A stretch of 54,216 nt of DNA from the NCBI GenBank assembly GCA_003635315.1, contig PYJD01000015.1, positions 1 to 54,216 on the forward strand, written 5' to 3'. The position numbers and the translations under genes were made by a program. Origin of the DNA: Candidatus Poribacteria bacterium. GTDB taxonomy: Bacteria; Poribacteria; WGA-4E; WGA-3G. Below are positions 9,285-17,445 of the stretch, one piece after another. How positions within the stretch are numbered: position 1 is the first letter of the stretch; every line of letters begins with the position of its first letter. The notes beneath the pieces were generated by a model. That model was not told the origin of the DNA, did no database searches, and was given only the letters and a program-made list of their open reading frames with translations.

Positions 9285-9518
9285 CTATTGGCTCAACATC
9301 TGTTCGCATCCCACAGCTCTTCTGTAGGAGCGATCTCCTGGTCGCGACCTTGAGGACACTTTCTATTGGCTCAACATCTGTTCACATCCCACAACCCTTC
9401 TGTAGGAGCGATCTCCTGGTCGCGACCTTGAGGACACTTTCTATTGGCTCAACATCTGTTCGCATCCCACAGCTCTTCTGTAGGAGCGATCTCCTGGTCG
9501 CGACCTTGAGGACATTTT
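9285..9518. repeat. Three tandem 78-bp repeats
   Basis: Three consecutive units begin with CTATTGGCTCAACATC at 9285, 9363 and 9441. Units 1 and 3 are nearly identical, and the middle unit differs at a few bases. Each unit contains GTAGGAGCGATCTCCTGG followed by the perfect palindrome GGTCGCGACC, so each can form hairpins. They lie between the divergent upstream side of the 8415 gene and the 3' end of endonuclease V. The GC content is far above the flanks. Because 78 is a multiple of three, a false ORF reads through the array. Confidence 0.9.
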
Positions 9519-9592
9519 CTAAGTGTAGCAAAAACCCAATATCCTAAAAGTGAAAGTGAAATTAAGTGATTTCAGCACTTAATTCTATTATA

Positions 9593-10321
9593 TCATACAC
9601 TCTTCAGAATAGGTTCTAAGGATTGAATTGAATGTAGTTTATTAATGTAGGATACACCTGTAGGAATATCACCAGCAGCTGCTTTATGTGCATACCGTGT
9701 GGTAACAGGTATTCGGAATTTTGGACAGCAATCCAGAATAATCCTTATTGCTGAATCTAATGAAATTTTATGTCCTATTGATACATAAACCGGACTAACT
9801 CTTGTCCGGGTGCGAAGAACAGCACCAATAATTTCAGTGTCATCCATTAGATATGTGTATGATCCTTTTTCAATCTCAGGTTCAGTATATGTACCACACA
9901 AGCGGGATTTTGCACATCCAATTGTAGGTTTGTCTAATATCAGTCCTAAATGAGAGGCAAGACCGAAATGTCTTGGATGTGCAATACCTTGACCATCAAC
10001 TATTATCAGGTCAGGTTCCGTATTTAAATACGCGAAAGCCACCAATAGTGGTGGAATTTCGCGATATGATAAAATTCCAGGGATATAAGGGAAAGAGATT
10101 TGGTATTGAGTTACAATACCGTCGACAATATGTAAATCAGGATAACTAAGAACTATTACGGAGGCAAGTGCAATATTATCTCTGATACCAATATCCACAC
10201 CAGCAACTGATTTAATTACCCCAAATTCATCTGTCTTAATTACTTGAGTATGAAGTTTGTCTTGAAGAACACGTGCTTCTTGTGGTGTTACATTCCATGA
10301 ATGTAGATCATAATAATGCAT
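9593..10321 (-). CDS. nfi: Endonuclease V
   Basis: This 242-aa enzyme is deoxyribonuclease V, which nicks DNA near deaminated bases, especially deoxyinosine, to begin repair. The family signature is clear: SVAGVDIG with catalytic Asp43, FPYIPGILSYREIPPL, LIIVDGQGIAHPRHFGLASHLG with a second catalytic Asp, and IGCAKSRLCG. The length matches the family. The start ATG has no strong ribosome binding site. The gene appears to be transcribed alone, with the unknown 51-aa gene about 160 bp upstream on the same strand. Confidence 0.9.
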   Translation of the reverse strand: MHYYDLHSWNVTPQEARVLQDKLHTQVIKTDEFGVIKSVAGVDIGIRDNIALASVIVLSYPDLHIVDGIVTQYQISFPYIPGILSYREIPPLLVAFAYLNTEPDLIIVDGQGIAHPRHFGLASHLGLILDKPTIGCAKSRLCGTYTEPEIEKGSYTYLMDDTEIIGAVLRTRTRVSPVYVSIGHKISLDSAIRIILDCCPKFRIPVTTRYAHKAAAGDIPTGVSYINKLHSIQSLEPILKSV

Positions 10322-10477
10322 AATTCTGCGAATTTGCTAACTATGCACTTTCCTCAAGTTAAACAAATACTATATCTATCTAATACTATTCTCAAAAACT
10401 ATGCTATGAATTCAAAGTACTAAAATAAAAGTTCAATAGAACTATTATCTCTATATACTCTGAAACAATCCAATGTG

Positions 10478-10633
10478 TTAACTGTCAAGAATTTTTGTAG
10501 TGGCTTCTTTTATTTCAACGATACGGGGTTTAGCAATGAGTTGGACACCAGCAAAAAATACATTTAGAATCAGATACCCGGCTCCAATTCCCATTAATGA
10601 ACACAAACCACCAATTATTATCCCGTTAAACAT
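10478..10633 (-). CDS. Small membrane protein, 51 aa
   Basis: On the minus strand an ATG at 10633 lies 7 nt after AGGAGGC, a very good ribosome binding site, and opens a 51-codon frame ending in TAA. The protein has a hydrophobic glycine-containing stretch (residues 4-29, starting GIIIGGLCSLMGIGAG) and a charged tail (KPRIVEIKEATTKI). It looks like a single-pass small membrane protein. I do not recognise a family. The ribosome binding site, clean hydrophobic pattern and sharp end make it more credible than chance. Confidence 0.55.
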   Translation of the reverse strand: MFNGIIIGGLCSLMGIGAGYLILNVFFAGVQLIAKPRIVEIKEATTKILDS

Positions 10634-11327
10634 TAATAATGCCTCCTGCAAACCTAATTTCTAATTAAGCCCTTGGATATGACAAACAACTAAAACTTCT
10701 CGAATAGACTCTTAAATCAACTACCATTCTTATTACACTATATACTTTAGCACACACTCAATTTTAAAATTTCGTGTTTAAAAATATAAAGTGTTGCATT
10801 ACTATACGAATGTTCCATTATAGGGTTACATTTATTATGATTCTATTAAGCAAAATCTATGCCATTAATAAAATAAGGATTAATCTACTAATATTTTTTT
10901 AAATTTCTCCGTAGAATTATCTTACATAGATAAATTTCTCCGTAGAATTATCTTACATAGATGGTATAAAGCCTATACTAACAAGCAACAGAATTAGAAT
11001 ACTAACAACTAATGAATAAAATTAGTATTTCTTACAACAGTCCTACAGACAATTGATATGTAACTATGTTGACACAGATGTGGTAAAATTGAAACACATA
11101 AATTTGGTGATGTATGTGGAATGTGAATGATATATATGCTGAAATAGGTGGTATGGAATTAAGTATTTACTGGCAAGAAATGATAGGTATAGCAGATGCA
11201 TTTGAAAGAATCGAAAAGGATAACAATGTAAGATCATGTTAAAACTGTGAATTTATAGATGATGGTATTTTTATCTACAAGAAGTTAGGTAAACAGTAAT
11301 TCAATATAGTTGGGATTAGGTAAGTTG
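10634..11327. other. Intergenic region with 31-bp tandem duplication
   Basis: This AT-rich stretch holds no convincing gene. It contains the direct duplication at 10901-10962. A 42-codon frame on the plus strand (11114-11242, starting MWNVNDIYAEIGGMEL) has no ribosome binding site and is not called. Confidence 0.6.
10901..10962. repeat. Perfect 31-bp tandem duplication
   Basis: The 31-bp unit starting AAATTTCTCCGTAGAATTAT occurs twice head-to-tail (10901-10931 and 10932-10962) with no mismatch, which indicates a recent duplication or an assembly slip in non-coding DNA. Confidence 0.95.
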
Positions 11328-12059
11328 TTAATCGAAGAAGTATGTGATGGATGGAGGAACGAGATGTGAAATCTTTTCACCAGCATCAATTCTATTCCTT
11401 ATATCTGTGGATGACAGATCTGCATAGAAATCTGGTAGGTTTATATATTCTATAAATTCCTGATAGGATCTAAGATGAGGTTGATTCAAAAATTGTTTAA
11501 TGTCGTGAATAGAAACACCTTTTCGATTTGCTACGATAAATTTACATTCCATAAATAATGTAGTTAATTCATCTTGAATATCATTGTAATATTTTGGATC
11601 AAATATCCTTACTAATGTATCATAACCAACGATAAAATTGAATTCAGTGTGCTTCGGATAGATTTGCTTTAATGCAGCTATTTTGTCTATATAACGACCA
11701 TGACTTGAGATGCCAATTGATATGTTGGATTGATTCTTAGCATGAAGCTTTAGTGTTAGTAATCGTGCTTCTATAGGTAAACCAAAAACACCTTTATCAA
11801 CATTTGCTTTAGCTATTAATAATAGAATTTCATCAAATTCATAACATTGATGTGCAATTTCAATCATCTTCGAATGTGCTAAAGTTATAGGATTAAAGGA
11901 ACCAGAAAAAATACCCAGTTTCTTACACGATGAATTAATTTGATTTGAAGCACGATGTGTTAGAATTATTTGTGGAGAATTATTAGGGTCTACTTGATTA
12001 ACAAGATCTGAATAACATGTATATTCTGGATAGCTGTTGAATTTCTCAAGAGATATCAT
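11328..12059 (-). CDS. nadD: NadD-like nucleotidyltransferase
   Basis: This 243-aa protein is a nucleotidyltransferase of the nicotinate-nucleotide adenylyltransferase type, which joins ATP and NaMN to make deamido-NAD. GIFSGSFNPITLAHSKM (49-65) carries the (T/H)xGH-like ATP site, and LSSTDIRNRI near residue 217 matches the ISxTxIR motif. The C-terminus VPPSITYFF is typical. About 48 extra residues precede the catalytic fold, making it longer than usual NadD. The divergence and the extension leave room for a related specificity, so the symbol is tentative. The start overlaps the end of mazG by 14 nt, so the genes are coupled. Confidence 0.7.
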   Translation of the reverse strand: MISLEKFNSYPEYTCYSDLVNQVDPNNSPQIILTHRASNQINSSCKKLGIFSGSFNPITLAHSKMIEIAHQCYEFDEILLLIAKANVDKGVFGLPIEARLLTLKLHAKNQSNISIGISSHGRYIDKIAALKQIYPKHTEFNFIVGYDTLVRIFDPKYYNDIQDELTTLFMECKFIVANRKGVSIHDIKQFLNQPHLRSYQEFIEYINLPDFYADLSSTDIRNRIDAGEKISHLVPPSITYFFD

Positions 12060-12831
12060 CTTTTTTTACTTTCTCCCAAATTCTATCAAGTTCTTCAAGT
12101 GATTGATCCGATATATTCTTGCCTTGTAAATTCAATTCAGTTTCCATACGTTTAAATCTTCTTACAAACTTTCGATTTGCTTTCCTTAGCGTTTCTTCTG
12201 CATGCAAATCAACAAATCTACAGAGATTAACCACTGAAAACAGAAGATCACCAATCTCCAATTCTATTTCATCCTGATCATTTTTCTTTATACTATCATT
12301 GACTTCATCTAATTCCTCTACAACTTTATTAAATACATCCGATATATTCTCCCAATCGAAACCAACACGTGCAGCACGTTTTTGTATTTTCTGACTGCGT
12401 AATAAAGATGGTAATGCATTAGGAATTCCATCCAGAACTGATTTTCTATCTTCAAATCCTTCTTCTTGGCTTTTTATGGATTCCCAGTTTTTTACAACTT
12501 CATCCGCATTTTCAACTTCAACATTCCCAAATACATGGGGATGTCGTCTAATAAGTTTTTCAGTTAATGACTCAATGACATCATAAATATCGAAATTCTC
12601 ACTTTCATCTGCGATCTGAGCCTGTAACATTATATTCAGAAGTAAATCACCGAGTTCTTCTTTTAGATGATTAGAATCCCCGGAATCAATCGCTTCAACC
12701 GTCTCATAAGTTTCTTCAATTAATGTAGATTTTAATGAGGTATGCGTTTGTTCACGATCCCATGGACATCCATTTTCTCCTCTCAATGTTGCAATAACAT
12801 CAACCAGTGATTCAAAGAGTTCTTTCTGCAT
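12046..12831 (-). CDS. mazG: Nucleoside triphosphate pyrophosphohydrolase MazG
   Basis: This 261-aa MazG hydrolyses NTPs to NMP and pyrophosphate in house-cleaning. LRGENGCPWDREQTHTSL and EETYETVEAI...EELGDLLLNIMLQA show the first helical metal-binding repeat (ExxE...ExxD). A second repeat, ELDEVNDSI...ELEIGDLLFSVVNLCRF, is present in the C-terminal half, as in full-length bacterial MazG. It precedes and overlaps the nadD-like gene, linking nucleotide sanitation with NAD synthesis in one transcript. Confidence 0.92.
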   Translation of the reverse strand: MQKELFESLVDVIATLRGENGCPWDREQTHTSLKSTLIEETYETVEAIDSGDSNHLKEELGDLLLNIMLQAQIADESENFDIYDVIESLTEKLIRRHPHVFGNVEVENADEVVKNWESIKSQEEGFEDRKSVLDGIPNALPSLLRSQKIQKRAARVGFDWENISDVFNKVVEELDEVNDSIKKNDQDEIELEIGDLLFSVVNLCRFVDLHAEETLRKANRKFVRRFKRMETELNLQGKNISDQSLEELDRIWEKVKKDDIS

Positions 12832-12925
12832 GTGACTAATCCTTTAGGAGTTGATTAACTATATAATGTCTAAAGTATCCTATTACCAATTATGTCCTGA
12901 ACTTGAAATAACAAAATAAGAGCAA

Positions 12926-13052
12926 ATACCATTTCTAAATGAATAGATGCCATATATACGCATGTTATAATATATTCGGAGCGGTTCCAAACCGCTTTTT
13001 ACGGGTTGGATGAATGGTGTAGATATGTCATAGTATTTCTTAGAAATGGTAT
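12926..13052. repeat. MITE-like element with 13-bp perfect inverted ends
   Basis: The left end ATACCATTTCTAA (12926-12938) is the exact reverse complement of the right end TTAGAAATGGTAT (13040-13052). The 127-bp interior includes the palindrome GCGGTTCCAAACCGC (12981-12995) and ACGGGTTGGATGA. A related right half occurs at 44224-44300, and single end motifs occur at 3418 and 37722. No coding capacity is expected. Target-site duplications are not obvious. Confidence 0.65.
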
Positions 13053-13407
13053 AATATCCAAAACTTTTACTATATCCATCTGTGAGATAAATCTTCTGAA
13101 ACCCTCCTACTAAAGGTATTATACTAAAATTCAGATATATAAGTACAGATTCAAATCTCGATACCCAAAGATTGATTACCGAACTCATATTATTATAATG
13201 TGTACCTAAGTAAAAGTATAAAATATATAGATATCTAAGAAATATATCTAAAGTTAATGGGAGAGGGATATTATCAATAAGAATGGTATATTTCCGTTTG
13301 AAAGAATTAGTAAGTGATAGAAAGATAATATTTGGGTAGTAAAGCTATATATTGAATGGAGGGTATTATATTAACTGTATTAGTAATTGATTTTGGTAGT
13401 TAAAAGA
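13053..13407. other. Intergenic, nothing recognised
   Basis: The stretch between the MITE-like element and the 3' end of the next minus-strand gene is AT-rich. I see no gene or hairpin terminator in it. Confidence 0.6.
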
Positions 13408-14109
13408 TTATTCCGATTCATTATCTCTTTGATTCTCTAATAGTACAATGAGTTGTCCAAGTTGGAAACGGAGTAGCATTGTATAAATCTGCATTAGCAA
13501 TGTAACTTGTGCTTCAGTTGTCAATTCACTTAGATGAATAAACTCCACGAATTTTTCCGCCCGATCCCTAACCTTTGCTGCTTGTTCCAAGTCCATCTCT
13601 TCTGTTTCCTGAGTAGTCTCCTTGATAAACTGCCAAATCCTATCTTGAATTTCAAGCATATAGTTTTTTGCCATAACAGTTCGTGCTTTCTTGGCTGAAT
13701 CCACCCAAATAGTGTTTGCCTTCCAATTCAGCATAAATGCAATACTATTTATTATTACATCTCTAAGACTATCCTCTCCCGAAATTAATTCCTCAAGATT
13801 TGTTATCCCTTCTGCCTCAGCAGAAAAAGTACGTACACGCGTAAAATCTTTTAAGTTTGTTAATAGCATTTCATTGTCAGATAGGAGTTGCCAAAAGCTA
13901 CCACTCGTGGATAATAGGGTTTCTACCTGTTTGTTAATTGATATAGGAAATTCAGCACGAACACAGAAGTAGTGGATACTATGTAAATAACTCCTGAACT
14001 GTTGCAATTCTGTCGGAGTTTGAAAATCGGTTAAACTGGCAACATAGGGAAGTAGATGTCGTTGGATCTGTGTAAGTAGTCCATCAATAGTGGTTGGTTC
14101 GGCGTTCAT
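13408..14109 (-). CDS. Helical protein of unknown function
   Basis: This 233-aa protein is not recognised. It is almost entirely helix-forming, with no signal peptide, membrane segment or cysteine cluster. A Glu-rich stretch (KETTQETEEMDLEQAAKVRDRAEKF, about 165-189) precedes a hydrophobic C-terminal helix (TLLMQIYTMLLRFQLGQLIVLL). Such a pattern suits a cytoplasmic helical bundle or a protein-binding adaptor, but no function can be given. It is monocistronic behind a good sigma-70-type promoter whose start point lies about 25-30 nt before the ATG. Confidence 0.7.
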   Translation of the reverse strand: MNAEPTTIDGLLTQIQRHLLPYVASLTDFQTPTELQQFRSYLHSIHYFCVRAEFPISINKQVETLLSTSGSFWQLLSDNEMLLTNLKDFTRVRTFSAEAEGITNLEELISGEDSLRDVIINSIAFMLNWKANTIWVDSAKKARTVMAKNYMLEIQDRIWQFIKETTQETEEMDLEQAAKVRDRAEKFVEFIHLSELTTEAQVTLLMQIYTMLLRFQLGQLIVLLENQRDNESE

Positions 14110-14141
14110 TCCAAATACCTTCCAAGATTGGTATTTACAAT

Positions 14142-14170
14142 ATAATAACAGATTTTGCCAACTATATCAA
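14142..14170 (-). promoter_or_regulatory. Sigma-70-type promoter
   Basis: On the minus strand TTGATA (14165-14170) and TATTAT (14142-14147) are separated by exactly 17 bp. The -10 box lies about 32 bp before the ATG of the 13408 gene. Confidence 0.6.
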
Positions 14171-14309
14171 AGGCAAATATAGGTCGATGATTGTATATTC
14201 ATGTAAAATATTCACATAGAGTAAGTTCGATATAAGAAATTAAGATATAAACTTAAAATTCTACTATCACAATAATAACTGATTACAACAGTTGAAACCT
14301 TTCAGAATC

Positions 14310-14339
14310 TTGACATTCTATCTTAATCTATGCTAAAAT
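14310..14339 (+). promoter_or_regulatory. Strong sigma-70-type promoter, near-leaderless
   Basis: Perfect TTGACA (14310-14315) and TAAAAT (14334-14339) with an extended TGC are separated by 18 bp. The -10 box ends only 9 nt before the ATG at 14349, so the predicted transcript would start about 3 nt before the start codon and lack a Shine-Dalgarno sequence. Confidence 0.65.
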
Positions 14340-14348
14340 GACAATATT

Positions 14349-14879
14349 ATGAAAGGGTATATATGTTTAATCTTATTCTCATTTTTATTCAGTATTCTTG
14401 CTGTTGCTAAGCAAGATGAACCGCCAAAGATTGGTGATTCCGCCCCAGAATTCATCTTACAAGATACTGAAGAAAAACTGTATAACCTCAAGAAATTACG
14501 TGGGAAGATGGTTTTTCTAATTATGGGTAATCGGAAAATTCGTAAAGAGGATGACAAATGGGCACTTGCATTCCATAATGAATATAAGGAAAATGAGAAA
14601 ATTACAGCATTTATAATTGGTGATTTACGTAGTGTACCTGCTTTCATACCAAAACGATTTGTCCTATCTCAATTAAAGAAAAAACCACCTCCACTTCCAT
14701 TTCTACTTGACTGGAAGGGGAATATACATCAAGCCTATCATACAGAAAAGAAAAAACCGAATTTGTACCTCATCTCATCTGAAGGAAAGCTAATATACCA
14801 TCGTAAAGCCAATTTTTCAGACGAAAATTTCGTTGAATTAAAAAAGAAAATTGATACAAATCTCAAACTAACTCCATAG
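14349..14879 (+). CDS. Exported redoxin-fold protein without catalytic Cys
   Basis: This 176-aa protein has a signal peptide (residues 1-20). It is followed by KIGDSAPEFILQDTEEKLYNLKKLRGK, the typical opening of AhpC/TSA and TlpA-like thioredoxin-fold proteins. Where those have a catalytic Cys after the beta-strand (VFLIMGNRKIRKEDD), this protein has none, and no Cys occurs in the mature part. It is therefore unlikely to be a classical peroxidase or disulfide reductase and may be a structural or binding variant in the periplasm. The start is chosen because any later Met would remove the signal peptide, even though the mRNA would be almost leaderless. Confidence 0.7.
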   Translation: MKGYICLILFSFLFSILAVAKQDEPPKIGDSAPEFILQDTEEKLYNLKKLRGKMVFLIMGNRKIRKEDDKWALAFHNEYKENEKITAFIIGDLRSVPAFIPKRFVLSQLKKKPPPLPFLLDWKGNIHQAYHTEKKKPNLYLISSEGKLIYHRKANFSDENFVELKKKIDTNLKLTP

Positions 14880-14928
14880 ATCATTCATATATTATTTAAC
14901 ATTGTTCATGTAAGGTTAAGGAGAGAAA

Positions 14929-15783
14929 ATGGAATCCAAAAATGAAATAACGAAATATGTGACATTACCTAATACGCTTATTGGAACTGGTTCATTTTTT
15001 GGTATCTTAGGTTGGTGGGGTTTAGCCCAGGCTGCTGGGAGCATTCTATTGTTTAGTGGTTCCATGCTTCTCTCAGTGTCTGGTTCTATAGCAACTTTAG
15101 TTGGATTATTGAGTATAGAGAAAGCAAAACCTAATAAACAAAGAGTAAGAAAAATCAAATCACTCATTGCAAATGATATAAAAATACAGTATCCAAATTA
15201 TATTCTTCAAGTAGAATATATCAAGCAACAACACCAAACACTATATGATAAAATGTCAGTTATCTGGAAATATAGTGAATCATTCAAATTAGATGTCCTA
15301 AAGCTTAAAACCCAGTTAGAAAAACTACAACGGAATTTACAAGAGAATCTGAAAAGAAATACTACTATACTGAATGATGACAGTGTTGATGACATTGCAC
15401 AAAAAATACTTTGGTCAGAAAAAGAAATTCAACTTTCTGAATATCAGGATAGTTTAAAAACCTTATCCAATCATTTGACAACATCTGATGTAGATGGGTT
15501 TCGTGATGAATTATCACACATTAGTCGTTCCATTAAACAACTTGAAAATGGTATTGGATATTACCGTAACTTATTGATTTTCTGTAGTCAAGAAGAGGAA
15601 GATAACTATGACCAAATTCTTGATGTTAAAGAGAAAATCGAAAAAACTGATGTATTAATTTCTCAGCAAAATACACGTTTAGAACAACTTAGAGATAAGA
15701 TGAATACAAAGTATGAGCAAGCTGAAATTGAATTATCAAATTTTCAAAGTCAACTCATTAACTTTCAAGAAGAAGGTGTATAA
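14929..15783 (+). CDS. Membrane hairpin plus long coiled coil, unknown function
   Basis: This 284-aa protein is unrecognised. Two adjacent hydrophobic, Gly/Ser-rich segments (about 18-36 and 38-62) form a membrane hairpin. They are followed by a basic stretch (KAKPNKQRVRKIK) and a long coiled coil (about 95-280) that would project into the cytoplasm. The start has GGAGAG about 6 nt upstream. It lies 49 bp after the redoxin-like gene on the same strand and may share its transcript. The layout resembles membrane-tethered scaffold or tether proteins, but no function is assigned. Confidence 0.7.
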   Translation: MESKNEITKYVTLPNTLIGTGSFFGILGWWGLAQAAGSILLFSGSMLLSVSGSIATLVGLLSIEKAKPNKQRVRKIKSLIANDIKIQYPNYILQVEYIKQQHQTLYDKMSVIWKYSESFKLDVLKLKTQLEKLQRNLQENLKRNTTILNDDSVDDIAQKILWSEKEIQLSEYQDSLKTLSNHLTTSDVDGFRDELSHISRSIKQLENGIGYYRNLLIFCSQEEEDNYDQILDVKEKIEKTDVLISQQNTRLEQLRDKMNTKYEQAEIELSNFQSQLINFQEEGV

Positions 15784-15845
15784 TTATCTTAAATGAATTT
15801 GATGTGTAATTAACGAATAACTCAATGATGATACGGAAAAAGTAA

Positions 15846-16817
15846 ATGAAGTATCTTGTCACTGGTTGTGCCGGTTTTATCGGATGGAAAGTTACAGAAT
15901 TTCTTATTGCTGATGGACATACAGTTATAGGAATCGATAATATAAATGATGCCTATGATGTATCAGTAAAAAATTGGAGACTGACACAACTTCAGGAATT
16001 ACCGAATTTCCATTACAATTGTTTAGATATCTGCGACCCAATAACACTCGAACCACTATTTGAACAAGAATATGATGCAGTAATTAATCTTGCTGCACGC
16101 GCAGGTGTAAGACAATCCGTTGAAAACCCTTGGGTATATATAGACACTAATATCACTGGCACATTAAACCTTCTTGAATTATCCAGAGTACATAATATCA
16201 AAAAGTTTATCCTTGCCTCCACGTCAAGTCTATATGGAGCGAAGAATCCCCTTCCTTTCAATGAAGAAGCAGATACAAATGGTCCTTTATCTCCTTATGC
16301 AGCATCTAAAAAAGGTGCAGAAGCACTATGTCATAGTTATCACCATTTATATGATATTGATATAACTATATTTCGTTTTTTTACGGTTTATGGTCCAGCT
16401 GGACGTCCTGATATGAGTGCATTCCGCTTCGTAAAATGGATCAGTGAAGGATTACCTGTAACTGTGTATGGGGATGGAAAACAATCCTCACGCGATTATA
16501 CCTATGTAGAAGATATTGCACGCGGTGTGATTGCTGGATTGAAACCCCTTGGGTATTCTGTGATTAATCTTGGTTCAGATAGTCCAATCGTCCTGATTGA
16601 TACTATTAGACTAATCGAAGAATTGGTAGGTAAAAAGGCTGAACTTTCATATCAACCATTCCATCCGGCTGATGTACGTGCCACCTGGGCAGACATTAAT
16701 AAGGCAAAAGATCTGTTAGATTGGTATCCACAAGTATCATATCGGGAAGGTATCACTGAATTGGTAAAGTGGTATCAAACACATCGTTCTTGGGTAAAGG
16801 ATATTCCAACAGGTTAG
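15846..16817 (+). CDS. NAD-dependent sugar-nucleotide epimerase/dehydratase
   Basis: This 323-aa extended short-chain dehydrogenase binds NAD through G7-x-x-G-x-x-G13 (GCAGFIG) and has the active-site set S125-S128 (STSS), Y151 and K155 (YAASK). RFFTVYGPAGRPDMSAFRF, YGDGKQSSRDYTYVED and the terminal DWYPQVSYREGI are close to UDP-glucuronate 4-epimerases. Such enzymes make UDP-galacturonate or a related sugar for cell-surface polysaccharide. The exact substrate remains open. It converges on the next gene with a stop-codon overlap of 4 nt. Confidence 0.85.
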   Translation: MKYLVTGCAGFIGWKVTEFLIADGHTVIGIDNINDAYDVSVKNWRLTQLQELPNFHYNCLDICDPITLEPLFEQEYDAVINLAARAGVRQSVENPWVYIDTNITGTLNLLELSRVHNIKKFILASTSSLYGAKNPLPFNEEADTNGPLSPYAASKKGAEALCHSYHHLYDIDITIFRFFTVYGPAGRPDMSAFRFVKWISEGLPVTVYGDGKQSSRDYTYVEDIARGVIAGLKPLGYSVINLGSDSPIVLIDTIRLIEELVGKKAELSYQPFHPADVRATWADINKAKDLLDWYPQVSYREGITELVKWYQTHRSWVKDIPTG

Positions 16818-17374
16818 GCTGCGAACAGAAGTTCCACTGCTTTTTGTAATGCTTTCTCATCAACTTTCAATTTTGCCAGTTCGACTTCCTTCTTCACATA
16901 AGTAATAGTATTGTCTAAGTTCATGGGTGTAGCAATATCTTGAAATATCTTGTGAAGACGTTTCACATCCGTTTTCTTAATACCCGTCTGTGCTTCAATT
17001 CGAGTGTGCAATTCCAAAGGAGATTCTGGTGGTTTCTCAATTTCTTTCGGTTTTGAGTTTGAGGTAGAAGGTGAATTCTGTTTTTTCGGAGTACTCGAAC
17101 GTTTTCTTGGTGTGCTCTTTTGAATCTTTCCTGATTGTATAGATTTTATACTACACTCCTTACATAATTGTGCCGAAACATCCGCTAATGTCATCTTTAC
17201 GATGAGTTCGCTGATTGAACCACAGAGATCGCATTCTGTTAATCTTTCAATACTTGATAATATTTCTGATTGAAGTTGGAGCATTTTCTCCTTATCTGTT
17301 TTTGTAGTTTTCTCTTTTTGACATAAGACAATTAATTTCTGTGCTGTTTTTTGAATGTTATCTAAATTTCCCAT
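16814..17374 (-). CDS. Zinc-ribbon protein with basic linker
   Basis: This 186-aa protein of unknown function has C48-x-x-C51 (ECDLCG) and C71-x-x-C74 (LCKECS), a probable zinc ribbon. A Ser/Pro/Lys-rich linker follows (about 80-125, including PRKRSSTPKKQNSPS), then a compact helical C-terminal domain (about 128-186). The layout suits nucleic-acid or protein binding. It lies 71 bp downstream of cimA on the same strand and could be read from the cimA promoter. Its stop overlaps that of the convergent epimerase gene. Confidence 0.7.
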   Translation of the reverse strand: MGNLDNIQKTAQKLIVLCQKEKTTKTDKEKMLQLQSEILSSIERLTECDLCGSISELIVKMTLADVSAQLCKECSIKSIQSGKIQKSTPRKRSSTPKKQNSPSTSNSKPKEIEKPPESPLELHTRIEAQTGIKKTDVKRLHKIFQDIATPMNLDNTITYVKKEVELAKLKVDEKALQKAVELLFAA

Positions 17375-17445
17375 ATTCTACCTCCATAAATGTAATATTT
17401 ATTTTAACACTTATGGATATTTTTGTCAAGTAGTCTGTTTATATC

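Noticed and set aside
9185..9547. 120-aa ORF on the plus strand
   Set aside because: It is an artefact of the 78-bp repeat, whose length is a multiple of three.
11114..11242. 42-codon ORF on the plus strand
   Set aside because: There is no ribosome binding site or recognisable sequence; it is too short to support by eye.
12883..13188. 101-aa ORF on the minus strand
   Set aside because: It runs through the MITE-like element and its palindrome, and has no ribosome binding site or protein-like pattern.
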